From Granulicoccus phenolivorans DSM 17626 = NBRC 107789 = JCM 15570 (lineage in GTDB: Bacteria; Actinomycetota; Actinomycetes; Propionibacteriales; Propionibacteriaceae): a DNA stretch of 64,000 nt. How positions within the stretch are numbered: the stretch's first letter is position 1; every line of letters starts with the position of its first letter. The notes under the pieces were generated by a model, which ran no database searches, had not been told where the DNA came from, and saw only the letters and a program-made list of their open reading frames with translations. Shown here in pieces: positions 7,440 to 16,415 of the stretch. A program made the position numbers and the translations under genes. The stretch lies in NCBI RefSeq assembly GCF_000423085.1, contig NZ_AUHH01000002.1, positions 1 through 64,000 on the forward strand, written 5' to 3'.

Positions 7440-8723
7440 ATGACCCAGTACCCGATCAGCCAGACCACCCTGGACAACGGCCTGCGGGTGGTGGTGAGCC
7501 CCGATCACAGCGTGCCCGCCGTCGCGGTCAATCTGTGGTACGACGTGGGCTCCCGCCACGAGGAGGCGGGTCGGACCGGGTTCGCGCACCTGTTCGAACA
7601 CCTCATGTTCCAGGGTTCGGAACACGTGGCCAGCGCCCAGCATCTGGCCCTGATGCAGGCCCAGGGCGCCTCGGTCAACGCGACCACCTGGTTCGACCGG
7701 ACCAACTATTTCGAAGCGCTGCCGGTGGGCGGGCTCGACCTGGCCCTGTGGCTGGAGGCGGATCGGATGGGCACCCTGCTGAGCGCGGTCAACCAGGAGA
7801 ATCTGGACAACCAGCGCGAGGTGGTCAAGGAGGAGAAGCGGCAGCGCTACGACAACGTCCCCTACGGCGACCTGATGATCCACCTGTGCGAAGTGGTCTT
7901 CCCGCAGGGGCACCCGTACGCCCACACCACGATCGGGTCGATGGAGGATCTGAACGCCGCCTCGGTGGAGGACGTCCATCGCTTCTTCACCACCCACTAC
8001 CGCCCGAACAATGCGGTGCTGTCGCTGGTGGGTGACCTGACCCCGGAGCAGGGCTTCGCCAAGGCCGCGGAGTACTTCGGGGAGATCCCCGCCGGCCCGG
8101 TCCCGCCGGCGCCGCAGATGCCCCCGCTGGAGCCGCTGGCCGAGCCGACCCGGGTACGCCTGACGCGCGAGGTCCCCGCCGCCCTGGTCGCCCTCGGCTG
8201 GCGGGTCCCGCAGTTCGGGGACCCGGCCCTGGACGCGGTCTCCCTGGCCCTGGACATCCTCGGCGGCGGTACGCAGAGCGCCCGGCTCTACCGGCTGCTG
8301 GTGCGTGACACCGAGCGGGCGGAGTCGGTCAGCGCGTCCGCCCTGGGGCTGATCGGCGGCAACTCCTTGGCGGTGGTGAATGCCCGCGCCCGCGACGGCG
8401 TCCCGATCGACGACCTGACCGCCGAGATCGGCGCGGAGATCACCCGGCTGGCCGAGGAGGGACCCACCGCCGAGGAGATGCGGCGTGCCAAGGCGCAGTT
8501 CGAGCGAGCCTGGCTGGAATCCTTGGCCGAGATCGCGACCCGCGCCGATCAGTTGTCCGCGTACGCCACGCTGGTGGGCGATCCCGAACGGGTCAACGCC
8601 CGGCTCGCCGAGGTCAATGCGGTGACCGCCGACCAGGTCCGCGAAGCAACCAGCACCTGGCTGAACCCCGACCGGGCGGCCGGCGTCGTCTACCTGCCGA
8701 CCGCGTCCCCCGAGGAGAACTGA
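7440..8723 (+). CDS. M16-family zinc metallopeptidase, catalytic partner
   Basis: 427 residues from ATG at 7440; ATG at 7431 is possible, but GGTGAG abuts it and is better spaced for 7440. The inverted zinc-binding motif HxxEH is present as HLFEH (H50, E53, H54), with a downstream glutamate region (NQREVVKEE near residue 130) expected to supply the third ligand. It therefore looks catalytically competent. M16 enzymes form clam-shell dimers that degrade peptides. The adjacent gene, two bases downstream, encodes the non-catalytic subunit. No signal peptide is seen, so it is probably cytoplasmic. Confidence 0.9.
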   Translation: MTQYPISQTTLDNGLRVVVSPDHSVPAVAVNLWYDVGSRHEEAGRTGFAHLFEHLMFQGSEHVASAQHLALMQAQGASVNATTWFDRTNYFEALPVGGLDLALWLEADRMGTLLSAVNQENLDNQREVVKEEKRQRYDNVPYGDLMIHLCEVVFPQGHPYAHTTIGSMEDLNAASVEDVHRFFTTHYRPNNAVLSLVGDLTPEQGFAKAAEYFGEIPAGPVPPAPQMPPLEPLAEPTRVRLTREVPAALVALGWRVPQFGDPALDAVSLALDILGGGTQSARLYRLLVRDTERAESVSASALGLIGGNSLAVVNARARDGVPIDDLTAEIGAEITRLAEEGPTAEEMRRAKAQFERAWLESLAEIATRADQLSAYATLVGDPERVNARLAEVNAVTADQVREATSTWLNPDRAAGVVYLPTASPEEN

Positions 8724-8725
8724 GC

Positions 8726-10072
8726 ATGCGTACGACTCCCCCGCCGGTGGCCCCGGCCGCCCCCTGGAGCTTCCCCGCCGCGACCGAGCAGGTCCTGCCG
8801 AACGGCCTGCGGGTGTGGACCTACCACCTGCCCGGCCAGCAGGTGATCACCGCCTCGGTCGCCCAACCGATCCCGCTGACCGCCGAACCCCGCGACCTCG
8901 AGGGAGTCGCGGTGATTGCCTCGCGCACCATCGACGAGGGCAGCCGGGAGCACCCCGGGATCAGCTTCGCCGAGACCCTGGAGACCGAGGGCGCGGAGTT
9001 GACCCTGCATCACGGGTACTCCGGTCTGGCGGTGGCCATCGACGTCCCCGCCAGCCGGTTCCCGATCGCGCTCGGGCTGCTCGCCGAATCGCTGATCAGT
9101 CCGCAGATCAGCGACCAGGACATCGCCCGGCACGCCCAACTGCGCCTCTCGGAGATCGAGCAGATCCGCGCCAACGGGGCCCAACTGGCCAGCACCCGCT
9201 TCCGCTCCGCCCTGTACGCCGACTCCGAACGGCTCGCCCGGATGAACGGCGGGGAACCGGCCACCGTCGCCGGACTCACCGGGGCGGCTGCGCGGGACTT
9301 CCACGCCGCGTACTACGGACCCGAGGGGGCCACGCTGATCCTGGCCGGGGACTTCTCCTCGATCGCGGATCTGCCCGGACTGATCGCCTCGGCCGGGTTC
9401 GCCGATTGGTCCGGCCCCGCTACCCGCGTACCACTGCCGGCGGCGGCCCGGGCGGCCGATCCGGCGCGGATCCTGATCGATCGTCCCGGGGCGGTCCAGG
9501 CCGATGTGCGGCTCGGGGCGCCGGCGATCGACCGGGCGGATCCGCGCTGGGTCCCGTTCACCGTCGCCGTCCATGCCGTGGGTGGCGCCTTCTGGTCCCG
9601 GCTGAATCGGGTCCTGCGCGAGGAACGCGGCTACACCTATGGCGTGCACCTGGCCCGCACGGCGTACCCCCACGGGGGCCAGTACACGTTCAGCGGTTCG
9701 TTCCGGACCGAGGTGACCGCGGCCGCGATCGCCGAGGCGCGGGAGCTGCTCGTCCTGGGCGATCAACCGATCACCGCCGAGGAGGTCGCCACCGCGGTCA
9801 ACTACCACGCGGGAATCTCCCCGCTGCGCTACGCGACCGCCGGGGCGGTGGCCGATCAGGCGACCGATCAGGCGCTGGCCGGCCTCGGCCCGGACTATTT
9901 GACCGGCTTCCTGGCCGCGCTGCGCGAGGTCACCCCAGCGCAGGCCACCGAGGCGTACAACTCGCTGGTGGATGTGGACGCCGCGACCCTCGTCGTGGTC
10001 GGTGACGGCGACGCCCTCACCGAGGAGTTGCGGGCTGGCGGCCCGCTGCAGGTGGAGCCGGTGCCGACATGA
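8726..10072 (+). CDS. M16-family peptidase-like protein, inactive partner
   Basis: 448 residues. It has the M16 fold signature (NGLRVWTYHLPGQQV..., later LNRVLREERGYTYG with the R-Y substrate-binding region) but no HxxEH motif in the N-terminal domain. This is the usual pattern for the regulatory half of a two-gene M16 heterodimer. It follows the catalytic gene with a two-base gap. Its stop codon overlaps the ATG of a short response-regulator-like ORF. Confidence 0.88.
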   Translation: MRTTPPPVAPAAPWSFPAATEQVLPNGLRVWTYHLPGQQVITASVAQPIPLTAEPRDLEGVAVIASRTIDEGSREHPGISFAETLETEGAELTLHHGYSGLAVAIDVPASRFPIALGLLAESLISPQISDQDIARHAQLRLSEIEQIRANGAQLASTRFRSALYADSERLARMNGGEPATVAGLTGAAARDFHAAYYGPEGATLILAGDFSSIADLPGLIASAGFADWSGPATRVPLPAAARAADPARILIDRPGAVQADVRLGAPAIDRADPRWVPFTVAVHAVGGAFWSRLNRVLREERGYTYGVHLARTAYPHGGQYTFSGSFRTEVTAAAIAEARELLVLGDQPITAEEVATAVNYHAGISPLRYATAGAVADQATDQALAGLGPDYLTGFLAALREVTPAQATEAYNSLVDVDAATLVVVGDGDALTEELRAGGPLQVEPVPT

Positions 10073-10176
10073 TCGACCCACTGATCGTCGATGACCACAC
10101 CATCTTCCGGGCCGGCCTGGCCCGGTGTGTCGGTGGCGGCCAGGGCATGGCGATGGTGATCGAACGCCTGTCCTGA
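10069..10176 (+). pseudogene. Truncated response-regulator receiver fragment (35 codons)
   Basis: The ATG overlaps the preceding stop (ATGA). The frame gives MIDPLIVDDHTIFRAGLARC and ends after 35 codons. LIVDDHxxFRAGL is the N-terminal signature of NarL/FixJ-type response regulators, including the acidic DD pair of the phosphorylation pocket. The rest of the receiver and the whole LuxR-type output domain are missing, and the remaining 15 residues do not resemble a receiver. A strong terminator follows about 20 bases later. It is best read as a remnant of a regulator gene cut off by a rearrangement. A deliberately small peptide cannot be excluded. Confidence 0.6.
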
Positions 10177-10195
10177 TCCCGGACGGACGCCGGCC

Positions 10196-10225
10196 GGGTG
10201 CCCCGATCAGTGATCGGGCGCACCC
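10196..10225. terminator. Bidirectional hairpin terminator
   Basis: CCCGATCA/TGATCGGG (10202-10209, 10211-10218), extended by GGGTG/CACCC, forms a strong stem. It lies between the plus-strand M16 cluster and the convergent hydrolase gene. Confidence 0.65.
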
Positions 10226-10250
10226 GGGGCAGGACGCCTGACCCACCGCG

Positions 10251-11153
10251 TCAGCGCGTCGTTCCCGCATCGGGCCGGTCGAGCCAGTCGAGCACCACAT
10301 CGGCAACCTCGGCCGGTTGGTCGTCGGTGATGAAGTGCGCCGCGTCCTCGATATAGGCAAAGTCGTATTCGTCGGCATACTTCTCCGGATGCGGGCAGCA
10401 CACCCGCATCGCTTCCTCGCTCCAGGGCCAATCGCGGCGCCCGAAGACGGTCCGCGTCGGCACCGTGAGCCGACGACGCCGGTAGTGGCCCCGGGCCAGG
10501 CGCATCGCCTCCGGCAGGATCATTCTTCTGGTGAGGGGCTGTACCGCGGCATCGATCTCCGGGCGCGCCATTGCCGCGAGATGGGCATCGATCTCCTCGG
10601 CCGTCAGCGGATGGGCCAGGTACGGCGCCGCGAAGATGCCGCGCAACGACCGTCCGGGTCGGTGCCAGATGAACCGAGGCAGGTGCCGGAACCCGGGGGC
10701 GAGCCGCGGGCGCATGGCCAGGAAGGCCGGCGGCACCGAGAGTTGCACATGCCGGCGTACCCGCTCGGGATGCTCATAACTCATCTGCATCGCGGTGATG
10801 GCACCCATGTCGTGGGAGACCAGATGGGCGCGATCGATCTCGAGCGCGTCGAACAGCGCGAGCAGGTCTCGCAGTCGGGTCAGTCGTTCCACCCGGGCAC
10901 TCGTCGCCTGCGTCCATCCCGCGCCGCGCAGATCGGGACACAGCGCGCGATATCCCCCGGCGACGCGCGCGGCGACCTCCCGCCACTGCCACCAGTGCTC
11001 CGGAAACCCGTGCAGGAACACCACGGGGTCCCCGGTACCGATCGTCGCAACATGGGTCCGCAAGCCGGGTGTGTCCACCATGACGTGCTCGAAACCGGGC
11101 GCCTCCGGCAGAGGCGGCGACCACGTTGAATGGGGTGCTGCTGCAGCGGTCAT
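10251..11153 (-). CDS. Alpha/beta hydrolase, epoxide hydrolase/dehalogenase type
   Basis: 300 residues from ATG at 11153 (GGAGG six bases upstream; an upstream ATG at 11165 contains that site and is rejected). The oxyanion-hole motif HGFPEHWWQWR, the nucleophile elbow SHDMGA (Asp nucleophile in the SxDxG form) and the catalytic DAAHF histidine near the C-terminus fit soluble epoxide hydrolases and haloalkane dehalogenases rather than serine esterases. The substrate is unknown. The gene is divergent from a TetR gene, with a perfect palindrome between them, so it is probably an inducible detoxification enzyme. Confidence 0.85.
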   Translation of the reverse strand: MTAAAAPHSTWSPPLPEAPGFEHVMVDTPGLRTHVATIGTGDPVVFLHGFPEHWWQWREVAARVAGGYRALCPDLRGAGWTQATSARVERLTRLRDLLALFDALEIDRAHLVSHDMGAITAMQMSYEHPERVRRHVQLSVPPAFLAMRPRLAPGFRHLPRFIWHRPGRSLRGIFAAPYLAHPLTAEEIDAHLAAMARPEIDAAVQPLTRRMILPEAMRLARGHYRRRRLTVPTRTVFGRRDWPWSEEAMRVCCPHPEKYADEYDFAYIEDAAHFITDDQPAEVADVVLDWLDRPDAGTTR

Positions 11154-11168
11154 GACGACCTCCATCGC

Positions 11169-11192
11169 GATCTACTATATTTATAGTAGATC
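11169..11192. promoter_or_regulatory. Perfect inverted-repeat operator between hydrolase and tetR
   Basis: Two 11-base arms, GATCTACTATA and its exact reverse complement, are separated by two bases (TT). The arms contain TATAGT on each strand, which would serve as overlapping -10 elements for both divergent genes. A repressor here would block both promoters. The TetR encoded immediately to the right is the obvious candidate. Confidence 0.75.
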
Positions 11193-11204
11193 GAGGGGAA
11201 GAGG

Positions 11205-11783
11205 ATGTCCATGGGCCCGAGAACCCGAGAGCGCAGCCTCGAGGCGGCAGTCGAATTGGTCGGCACCGACGGCGTACGCGCCCTGACCCACGGCCGGGTC
11301 GACCAGCGCGCCGGACTCCCTCCGGGATCGGCATCGAACTGGTTCCGGACCCGCCGGGCCCTGCTGGCAGCACTGGTCGACTGGATCGCTGAGCGGGAAC
11401 GCGCCGACCTCGATCCCGGCGCCCTGCCGCCGATCTCGGATCCCGACTCGCTGATCGCGGGGATGTGCGCGATGTTCGAGGTCCAAGCAGGTCCCTTTGC
11501 CACCCGCACCCGTGCCCGGTACGCCCTGTTCCTGGATGTCTCCCACGATCCCGAGCTGTTCGAGCCACTGCGGCGTCAGCGACTGGAAGTCGAACAATGG
11601 GCCGAGGTCCTGGTGCGCCGGGCCGGGATCCCCGACCCGGCGAGCGCCACCCGGACCCTGATGGCCCTGGGCGACGGCCTGATGTTGCACCGCCTTACCG
11701 TGGACCCGAACCTCGACGCCCGACCGTTCCTCGAGCGCGGAATTCGTGACCTGGCGCGCCCGCGAACGAGCGCCCCGGACTAG
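11205..11783 (+). CDS. TetR-family regulator, probable autorepressor
   Basis: 192 residues; GAGGGGAAGAGG precedes the ATG at 11205 (an ATG at 11211 is also plausible). The N-terminal domain with HGRVDQRAGLPPGSASNWF is a TetR helix-turn-helix of the type with a P-G-S-x-S-x-(W/Y)-F recognition helix. The ligand domain ends in a short Arg-rich tail. Its start lies 12 bases from a perfect palindrome shared with the divergent hydrolase, so it probably represses both. Its stop overlaps the convergent UPF0182 gene by four bases. Confidence 0.88.
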   Translation: MSMGPRTRERSLEAAVELVGTDGVRALTHGRVDQRAGLPPGSASNWFRTRRALLAALVDWIAERERADLDPGALPPISDPDSLIAGMCAMFEVQAGPFATRTRARYALFLDVSHDPELFEPLRRQRLEVEQWAEVLVRRAGIPDPASATRTLMALGDGLMLHRLTVDPNLDARPFLERGIRDLARPRTSAPD

Positions 11784-14629
11784 CCGCCCATCAGCTTGAT
11801 CGCCTCGTTGAGGGCGTCCCGGGCCTGGTTCGTCTTGGTCTGATAGGTACCCAGATCGCCGTTCTTGAGCGCCTGATCGGCCTCGGTGAACAGCGTCTGC
11901 GATTCCCGCAGCTTGGCCGACGCCTCCGGGGAGAGCTGCCCCAGCTGGGTTCCGGGGGTCTGCCCGGTCTGGGTGTTTCCGGAGGTGGTCTTCTGCTCCC
12001 CCGTCTGCGCGCCCGCATCTCCGGCGAACACCTGGTCCAGCGCCTCCTGCAGGGTCTCACCGATGCCGACATGCTCACCGAAGCGGACCATCACGAAGGT
12101 CAGCACCGGATAGGCACCGGTCGACCCCTGGGCCTGGGTGTAGACCGGCTGGACGTACAGCAGGCCGCCGCCGACCGGCAGGGTGAGCAGATTGCCGTAG
12201 GTCACCGCGGCCGCGCCCTGGTTGAGGTACTGCCGCAGTCGGGTGGCCACCGCCTCATTGGTCTTCATCGCGTTGAACGTCTGCCCCGGCCCGTCGATCT
12301 GGCGGTTGTCGGCCATCCGCAGAATCCGGATCTTGCCGTAGTCGGGGCTGGTCGCCTCGGCATTGACCGCCATGTACGCCGCCAGGTTCTGCCGGCCCCG
12401 CGGGACGAACACCGAGGTCTGGGAGAAGGCCGCGGGGATCGCCGGCTGGCCCTGCACGCTCGGCCACCGGATCGACAGGTAGTACGGGGTTTCCTTCTGA
12501 TTGTTCTGGGCCACCGGGTCCCGCGGAATCTCCCACAGGTCGTTGTTCTGGAACCACACGTTGGGATCGGAGACGTGGTAGCGGGCGAGCATCTCCCGCT
12601 GCACCTTGAACAGGTCCTCCGGGTACCGCAGGTGGCTCATCAGGGCCGCCGGAATCCGGTCCCGCGGCTGCACGGTGCCGGGGTAGGCCTTCTCCCACGT
12701 CTTCAGCACCGGATCCTGGGCGTCCCACTCGTACAGGGTCACGGTGCCGTCGTAGGCATCCACGACCGCCTTCACCGAGTTGCGCATGTAGTTGACCGTG
12801 TCGGTCGGCACCAGCGAGGGATCGGTCTGCGAGTCGTCGATGGCCTGGGCCAAGGACACCCGCTGGGAGTTCGGGTAGGAGTCGGAGGTGGTGTAGCCGT
12901 CCACGACCCAGACCACGCGGCCCTCCACCACCGCCGGGTAGCTGTTGGAATCCAGCGTCAGCCACGGTGCCGCAGCCTGGACCCGCTCCCGCGGAGTGCG
13001 ATCGTAGATGATCCGCGAGTCCTGGTTCACCCGCTCCGACAGCAGAATGTTGATGTCGCCGTACTTGATGGCGTACAGCAGCCGGTTGAACCAGTTGCCG
13101 ATGGGTACGCCGCCGACGCCCTCGTAGGTGTAGGAGGAGTTCGCCGCGTCGATCTCGTAGTTGACCCCACCCTGAGGGCCCCCGACGATCGAGTATTCCC
13201 GGTGCGATTCACCGAAGTAGATCCGCGGTTCGTAGTCCTTGATCTGCCCGTCGACCGGCATGTTGTAGGACATCCACACCGGCTCACCGTTGGGGCCGCG
13301 CTGATTGCCGTGCGCGATCACCATGCCGTAGCCGTGGGTGTACGCGGTGTGCAGGTTGTTCCAGGAGCGGTCGGGGATGTTGGTGACGTCCAGTTCGCGG
13401 ACGGCGACCACCGAGTCGTTCTCGGTGTTGTCGAGCACGTACCGGTCGACATCCAACTGCTTGGGGAAGGAGTAGTAGCCGCGCACCTGCTGCAACTGGT
13501 CGAAGGTCGGGCTGACCACGGCCGGATCGATCAGCCGGATCCCGGGCAGGGCCTCGGCGTCGGAACGCAACTGTCCCGCGGTTGCCTCGGTCCGGGCGGA
13601 GTAGTCGGTGATCTCCACCTTGTCGATGCCGTACGCCGCGCGGGTCGCCTCGATGTGCTTGGTGATGTAGGGACCCTCCTTGTCCGGCTCGTTCGGACGC
13701 ACGGTGAACTGCTGCACGATCGCCGGGTAGATCCCGCTCAGGATGATCGCGGAGACCAGCATCAGCACCAACGCGGTGATCGGGACGATCCAGCGCCGCA
13801 GGAAGGCATTGGCGAAGAAGAAGACCGCACACAGCGCACCGATGATGGACAGCACCAGACTCGCGGTGATCGAGGCCTGGGCATCGGTGTAGGTGACGCC
13901 GGTGAACAACCCGGAGCTGTCGAGTTGGAAGCCGTAGCGATCCAGCCAGGCGCTCACCGCCCCGGTCAGCACGAGCAGGCCGACCAGTACCGAGACGTGG
14001 GCCTGGGCCGCCGGGGTCGAGCCGTCGACCCGGCGCAGATTCAGCTTGAGCGCACCCAGAATGAAGTGCGAGATGACCGTGGCCACCACCGCGGTGAACA
14101 GCAGGGCGCCCAGGGAGGACACGAGGTAGCGCCACCAGGGATAGTCGAAGACGAAGAAGGAGGCGTCCAGCCCGAAGGTGGAGTCCTTCACCCCGAACGG
14201 CACCTTGCTGCGCCAGGCCAGGAAGGTCTGCACCTGGGCCAGCGCGGAGGTCCCCGCGAACAGCCCGACGAGGATGCCCACGATCACCAGGACCAGCACC
14301 AGGCGGGACTCCAGCAGTTCCCGGTAGCGCTGCACCAGTTCACTGTTGGGTCCCTGCGCGCGAATCTTCGGCCGGACCCGGAACGCGATCCAGATGTTCC
14401 CGACCACGATCAGTGCGCCGACCACCCCGAAGGCCAGGAACAGCCCGACCCGGGTCCAGAACTGGGTGGACCAGACCGTGGGGAAGTTCAGATTGTTGAA
14501 CCACAGCCGGTCGGTCCAGACATTGGTGAACAGCAGCAGCGCCACAATCGCGACGACGAGGATGATCAGGGTGGGTAGCAGTGCACCGGCCCGTCTGTTT
14601 CCGGTTCGGAACGGGTTGGCCGTACTCAT
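11780..14629 (-). CDS. UPF0182-family large membrane protein
   Basis: 949 residues from ATG at 14629, preceded by GGAGAAC. The first 330 residues contain about seven membrane helices (first helix near 25-45). The large remaining part is extracytoplasmic and carries conserved aromatic- and Asp-rich segments (DYPWWRYLVSS; YYSFPKQLDVDRY). The last 120 residues are a low-complexity linker and a helical tail. UPF0182 proteins (M. tuberculosis Rv3193c) are conserved in Actinobacteria with unknown function. As in mycobacteria, the gene lies beside a PDZ-Lon protease, supporting orthology. Confidence 0.92.
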   Translation of the reverse strand: MSTANPFRTGNRRAGALLPTLIILVVAIVALLLFTNVWTDRLWFNNLNFPTVWSTQFWTRVGLFLAFGVVGALIVVGNIWIAFRVRPKIRAQGPNSELVQRYRELLESRLVLVLVIVGILVGLFAGTSALAQVQTFLAWRSKVPFGVKDSTFGLDASFFVFDYPWWRYLVSSLGALLFTAVVATVISHFILGALKLNLRRVDGSTPAAQAHVSVLVGLLVLTGAVSAWLDRYGFQLDSSGLFTGVTYTDAQASITASLVLSIIGALCAVFFFANAFLRRWIVPITALVLMLVSAIILSGIYPAIVQQFTVRPNEPDKEGPYITKHIEATRAAYGIDKVEITDYSARTEATAGQLRSDAEALPGIRLIDPAVVSPTFDQLQQVRGYYSFPKQLDVDRYVLDNTENDSVVAVRELDVTNIPDRSWNNLHTAYTHGYGMVIAHGNQRGPNGEPVWMSYNMPVDGQIKDYEPRIYFGESHREYSIVGGPQGGVNYEIDAANSSYTYEGVGGVPIGNWFNRLLYAIKYGDINILLSERVNQDSRIIYDRTPRERVQAAAPWLTLDSNSYPAVVEGRVVWVVDGYTTSDSYPNSQRVSLAQAIDDSQTDPSLVPTDTVNYMRNSVKAVVDAYDGTVTLYEWDAQDPVLKTWEKAYPGTVQPRDRIPAALMSHLRYPEDLFKVQREMLARYHVSDPNVWFQNNDLWEIPRDPVAQNNQKETPYYLSIRWPSVQGQPAIPAAFSQTSVFVPRGRQNLAAYMAVNAEATSPDYGKIRILRMADNRQIDGPGQTFNAMKTNEAVATRLRQYLNQGAAAVTYGNLLTLPVGGGLLYVQPVYTQAQGSTGAYPVLTFVMVRFGEHVGIGETLQEALDQVFAGDAGAQTGEQKTTSGNTQTGQTPGTQLGQLSPEASAKLRESQTLFTEADQALKNGDLGTYQTKTNQARDALNEAIKLMGG

Positions 14630-14701
14630 CTCTGTTCTCCTGGTTCGTCGGGCGTGCGTCTGCACCTGCAGGCAGCCGCCGGCGGTAGCTACCCTATGCG
14701 G

Positions 14702-15310
14702 TCACCCCAGGGTAGCCGCGATTGCGGCACTGACCCCCGGGGCCAGCTCGGTCCCGGACAGCAGTTCCTCCGGGGTGCCGCGCAGTCGGGCCAGGCTGTG
14801 GGTGATCGGGTCGGCGTCGGCGCCGGGCGCGCGGCGTACGGCTCCCACGATCAGGCGGAGTTCCTGGCGCTGCGGATGCTCGGCCACGAACCGCTCGGCG
14901 GCGACCGGATCCTCCGGCAGATCGGCCTCGAACTCGGCGGGCAGGAAGACCCGCTCCAGGCTCAGCGCACACCCGCGGACGGTGTCCGGCCAGGCGATCC
15001 GGGCCAGGACGTCGGGCAGGTCGGCTCCGGTGTGGAACTCCTCCTGCTCGATCGCGGTCAGTGCTCCGGGCAGCCCCGAGTCGGCGCTGGAACGCAGTTG
15101 CAGTTGTGCGGCCAGGGCGGGTTCGGCCGCGATCAGATCGTCGGTCTCCACCAGCGCGAACAGCCGGGCCGGCTGGTCCCAACCCGACGCCCCCACATAG
15201 TGCTCCAGTTCGATCAGCGCCGCCAGGAGCGCCTCAGCAGCCTCGTCCGGGGTCGGGACGGTGCGGCTGGGGTCGGTGTTCGGATCGGGTGCGGGAAACT
15301 CGCTCGACAT
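14702..15310 (-). CDS. PPA1309-family protein of unknown function
   Basis: 202 residues from ATG at 15310 with GAGGAGAA upstream. It is acidic and soluble, with a conserved-looking core (ELEHYVGASGWDQPARLFALV; ERFVAEHPQRQELRLIVGAVR). I recognise it as the actinobacterial family annotated PPA1309, usually found between UPF0182 and the PDZ-Lon protease as here. No catalytic motif is evident. It is co-directional with both neighbours and separated by 50-75 bases, so they are probably co-transcribed. Confidence 0.7.
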   Translation of the reverse strand: MSSEFPAPDPNTDPSRTVPTPDEAAEALLAALIELEHYVGASGWDQPARLFALVETDDLIAAEPALAAQLQLRSSADSGLPGALTAIEQEEFHTGADLPDVLARIAWPDTVRGCALSLERVFLPAEFEADLPEDPVAAERFVAEHPQRQELRLIVGAVRRAPGADADPITHSLARLRGTPEELLSGTELAPGVSAAIAATLG

Positions 15311-15362
15311 GCGGGGCCGTTCTCCTCGGGGTTGGGCGGATGGTGGATCGGGCTGCACCTGG

Positions 15363-16415
15363 TCAGCAGTGCGGCAGTTGCCCCTGCTGGGCGGGATCGG
15401 CCAGGGCGTCCAGGCTGCGGATCGCCGAGTCCAGGGTGTCGACCCGGATCAGCGTCATCGTGGTCTTGACCCCGGCCAGGTCGCGGCAGTTGGCCGCGGG
15501 CACCAGAAAGACCTGGGCGCCGGCGGCCTGGGCCCCGTCGACCTTCTCCTGAATGCCGCCGATCGGACCGACCTTCCCGTCGGAGTTGATGGTGCCGGTG
15601 CCGGCGACCGAGCGCTGGTTCAGCAGATCCTTCGGGGTGATCCGGTCATACACCGCCAGGGCGAACACCAGGCCCGCGCTCGGTCCCCCGATATCGCGGC
15701 CGACACCGAAGTCGATCCGGGGCTCGTAGCTGTACCCGGTGTCGACGGTGATCCCGATGACGGCCGACCGGGACTGCCCCGACAGGTCGCTGCTCAGGCG
15801 TACGTTCAGCGGCTGCCGGTCCCGCACGATGTCGAGGGAGACCTCGTCGCCGGGGGCGGCGGCCCTGATGATCCGGCGGACATCGTCGGGGGTGGCGACC
15901 GGCTGCCGGTTCACCGACTCGATCAGGTCCCCCGGCTGCAACTTCTCATGGGCCGGCCCGGCGACCGAGACCGACGCGACCACGGGCATCGGGTGCACCG
16001 GAACATCGGCCTGCCGCAGCGCGGCCACCACGGCATCCTGCTTGGAGGTGTCCATCAGCAGCTGTTCCTCGGTGCGCACCTGCTCATCGCTCTTGCCCTG
16101 GGTGTAGACCGCGTCCCGCGGCAGGGCATCCCGGGCCGGCCCCCAGTACGCAACCAGGGCCTCCCCCAGTCCGACCCGGCCGCTGGACCGGGTCACCGCG
16201 ACCGTGGTCATGAACAACTGCCCGGAGGTCTGGTGCGACTGGATGCCCGAGATCTGAATGATGGGCTGATTGGCGGCGTTGTCGCCCAGCACGTTGTACG
16301 CCCGCCCGGGACTGTAGATGACGTAGGGCACCGGAACGAACGCCAGCGCCGCGGCCAGGATGACGAAGAACAGCGCGGACACCACTGCGGTCCAGGTCTG
16401 TCGTGTCACATTCAC
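15363..16415 (-). CDS. Membrane-anchored PDZ-domain Lon-type (S16) serine protease
   Basis: 350 residues from GTG at 16415; a GTG at 16409 has better spacing to GAGG. One N-terminal transmembrane helix (10-30) anchors it with the rest outside. A PDZ domain spans about 135-210. A Lon-like S16 domain follows with the catalytic dyad Ser246 (GGPSAG) and Lys291 (GGIQEK). There is no AAA module, so it is an ATP-independent surface protease, like Rv3194c. It is likely first in the operon with the PPA1309 and UPF0182 genes. Confidence 0.92.
   Translation of the reverse strand: MNVTRQTWTAVVSALFFVILAAALAFVPVPYVIYSPGRAYNVLGDNAANQPIIQISGIQSHQTSGQLFMTTVAVTRSSGRVGLGEALVAYWGPARDALPRDAVYTQGKSDEQVRTEEQLLMDTSKQDAVVAALRQADVPVHPMPVVASVSVAGPAHEKLQPGDLIESVNRQPVATPDDVRRIIRAAAPGDEVSLDIVRDRQPLNVRLSSDLSGQSRSAVIGITVDTGYSYEPRIDFGVGRDIGGPSAGLVFALAVYDRITPKDLLNQRSVAGTGTINSDGKVGPIGGIQEKVDGAQAAGAQVFLVPAANCRDLAGVKTTMTLIRVDTLDSAIRSLDALADPAQQGQLPHC

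Noticed and set aside
12071-14578. Long open frame (835 codons) on the plus strand
   Set aside because: It is antisense to the UPF0182 gene. High third-position GC keeps the opposite frame open; the composition is Arg/Gly/His/Val-rich with no recognisable domain.
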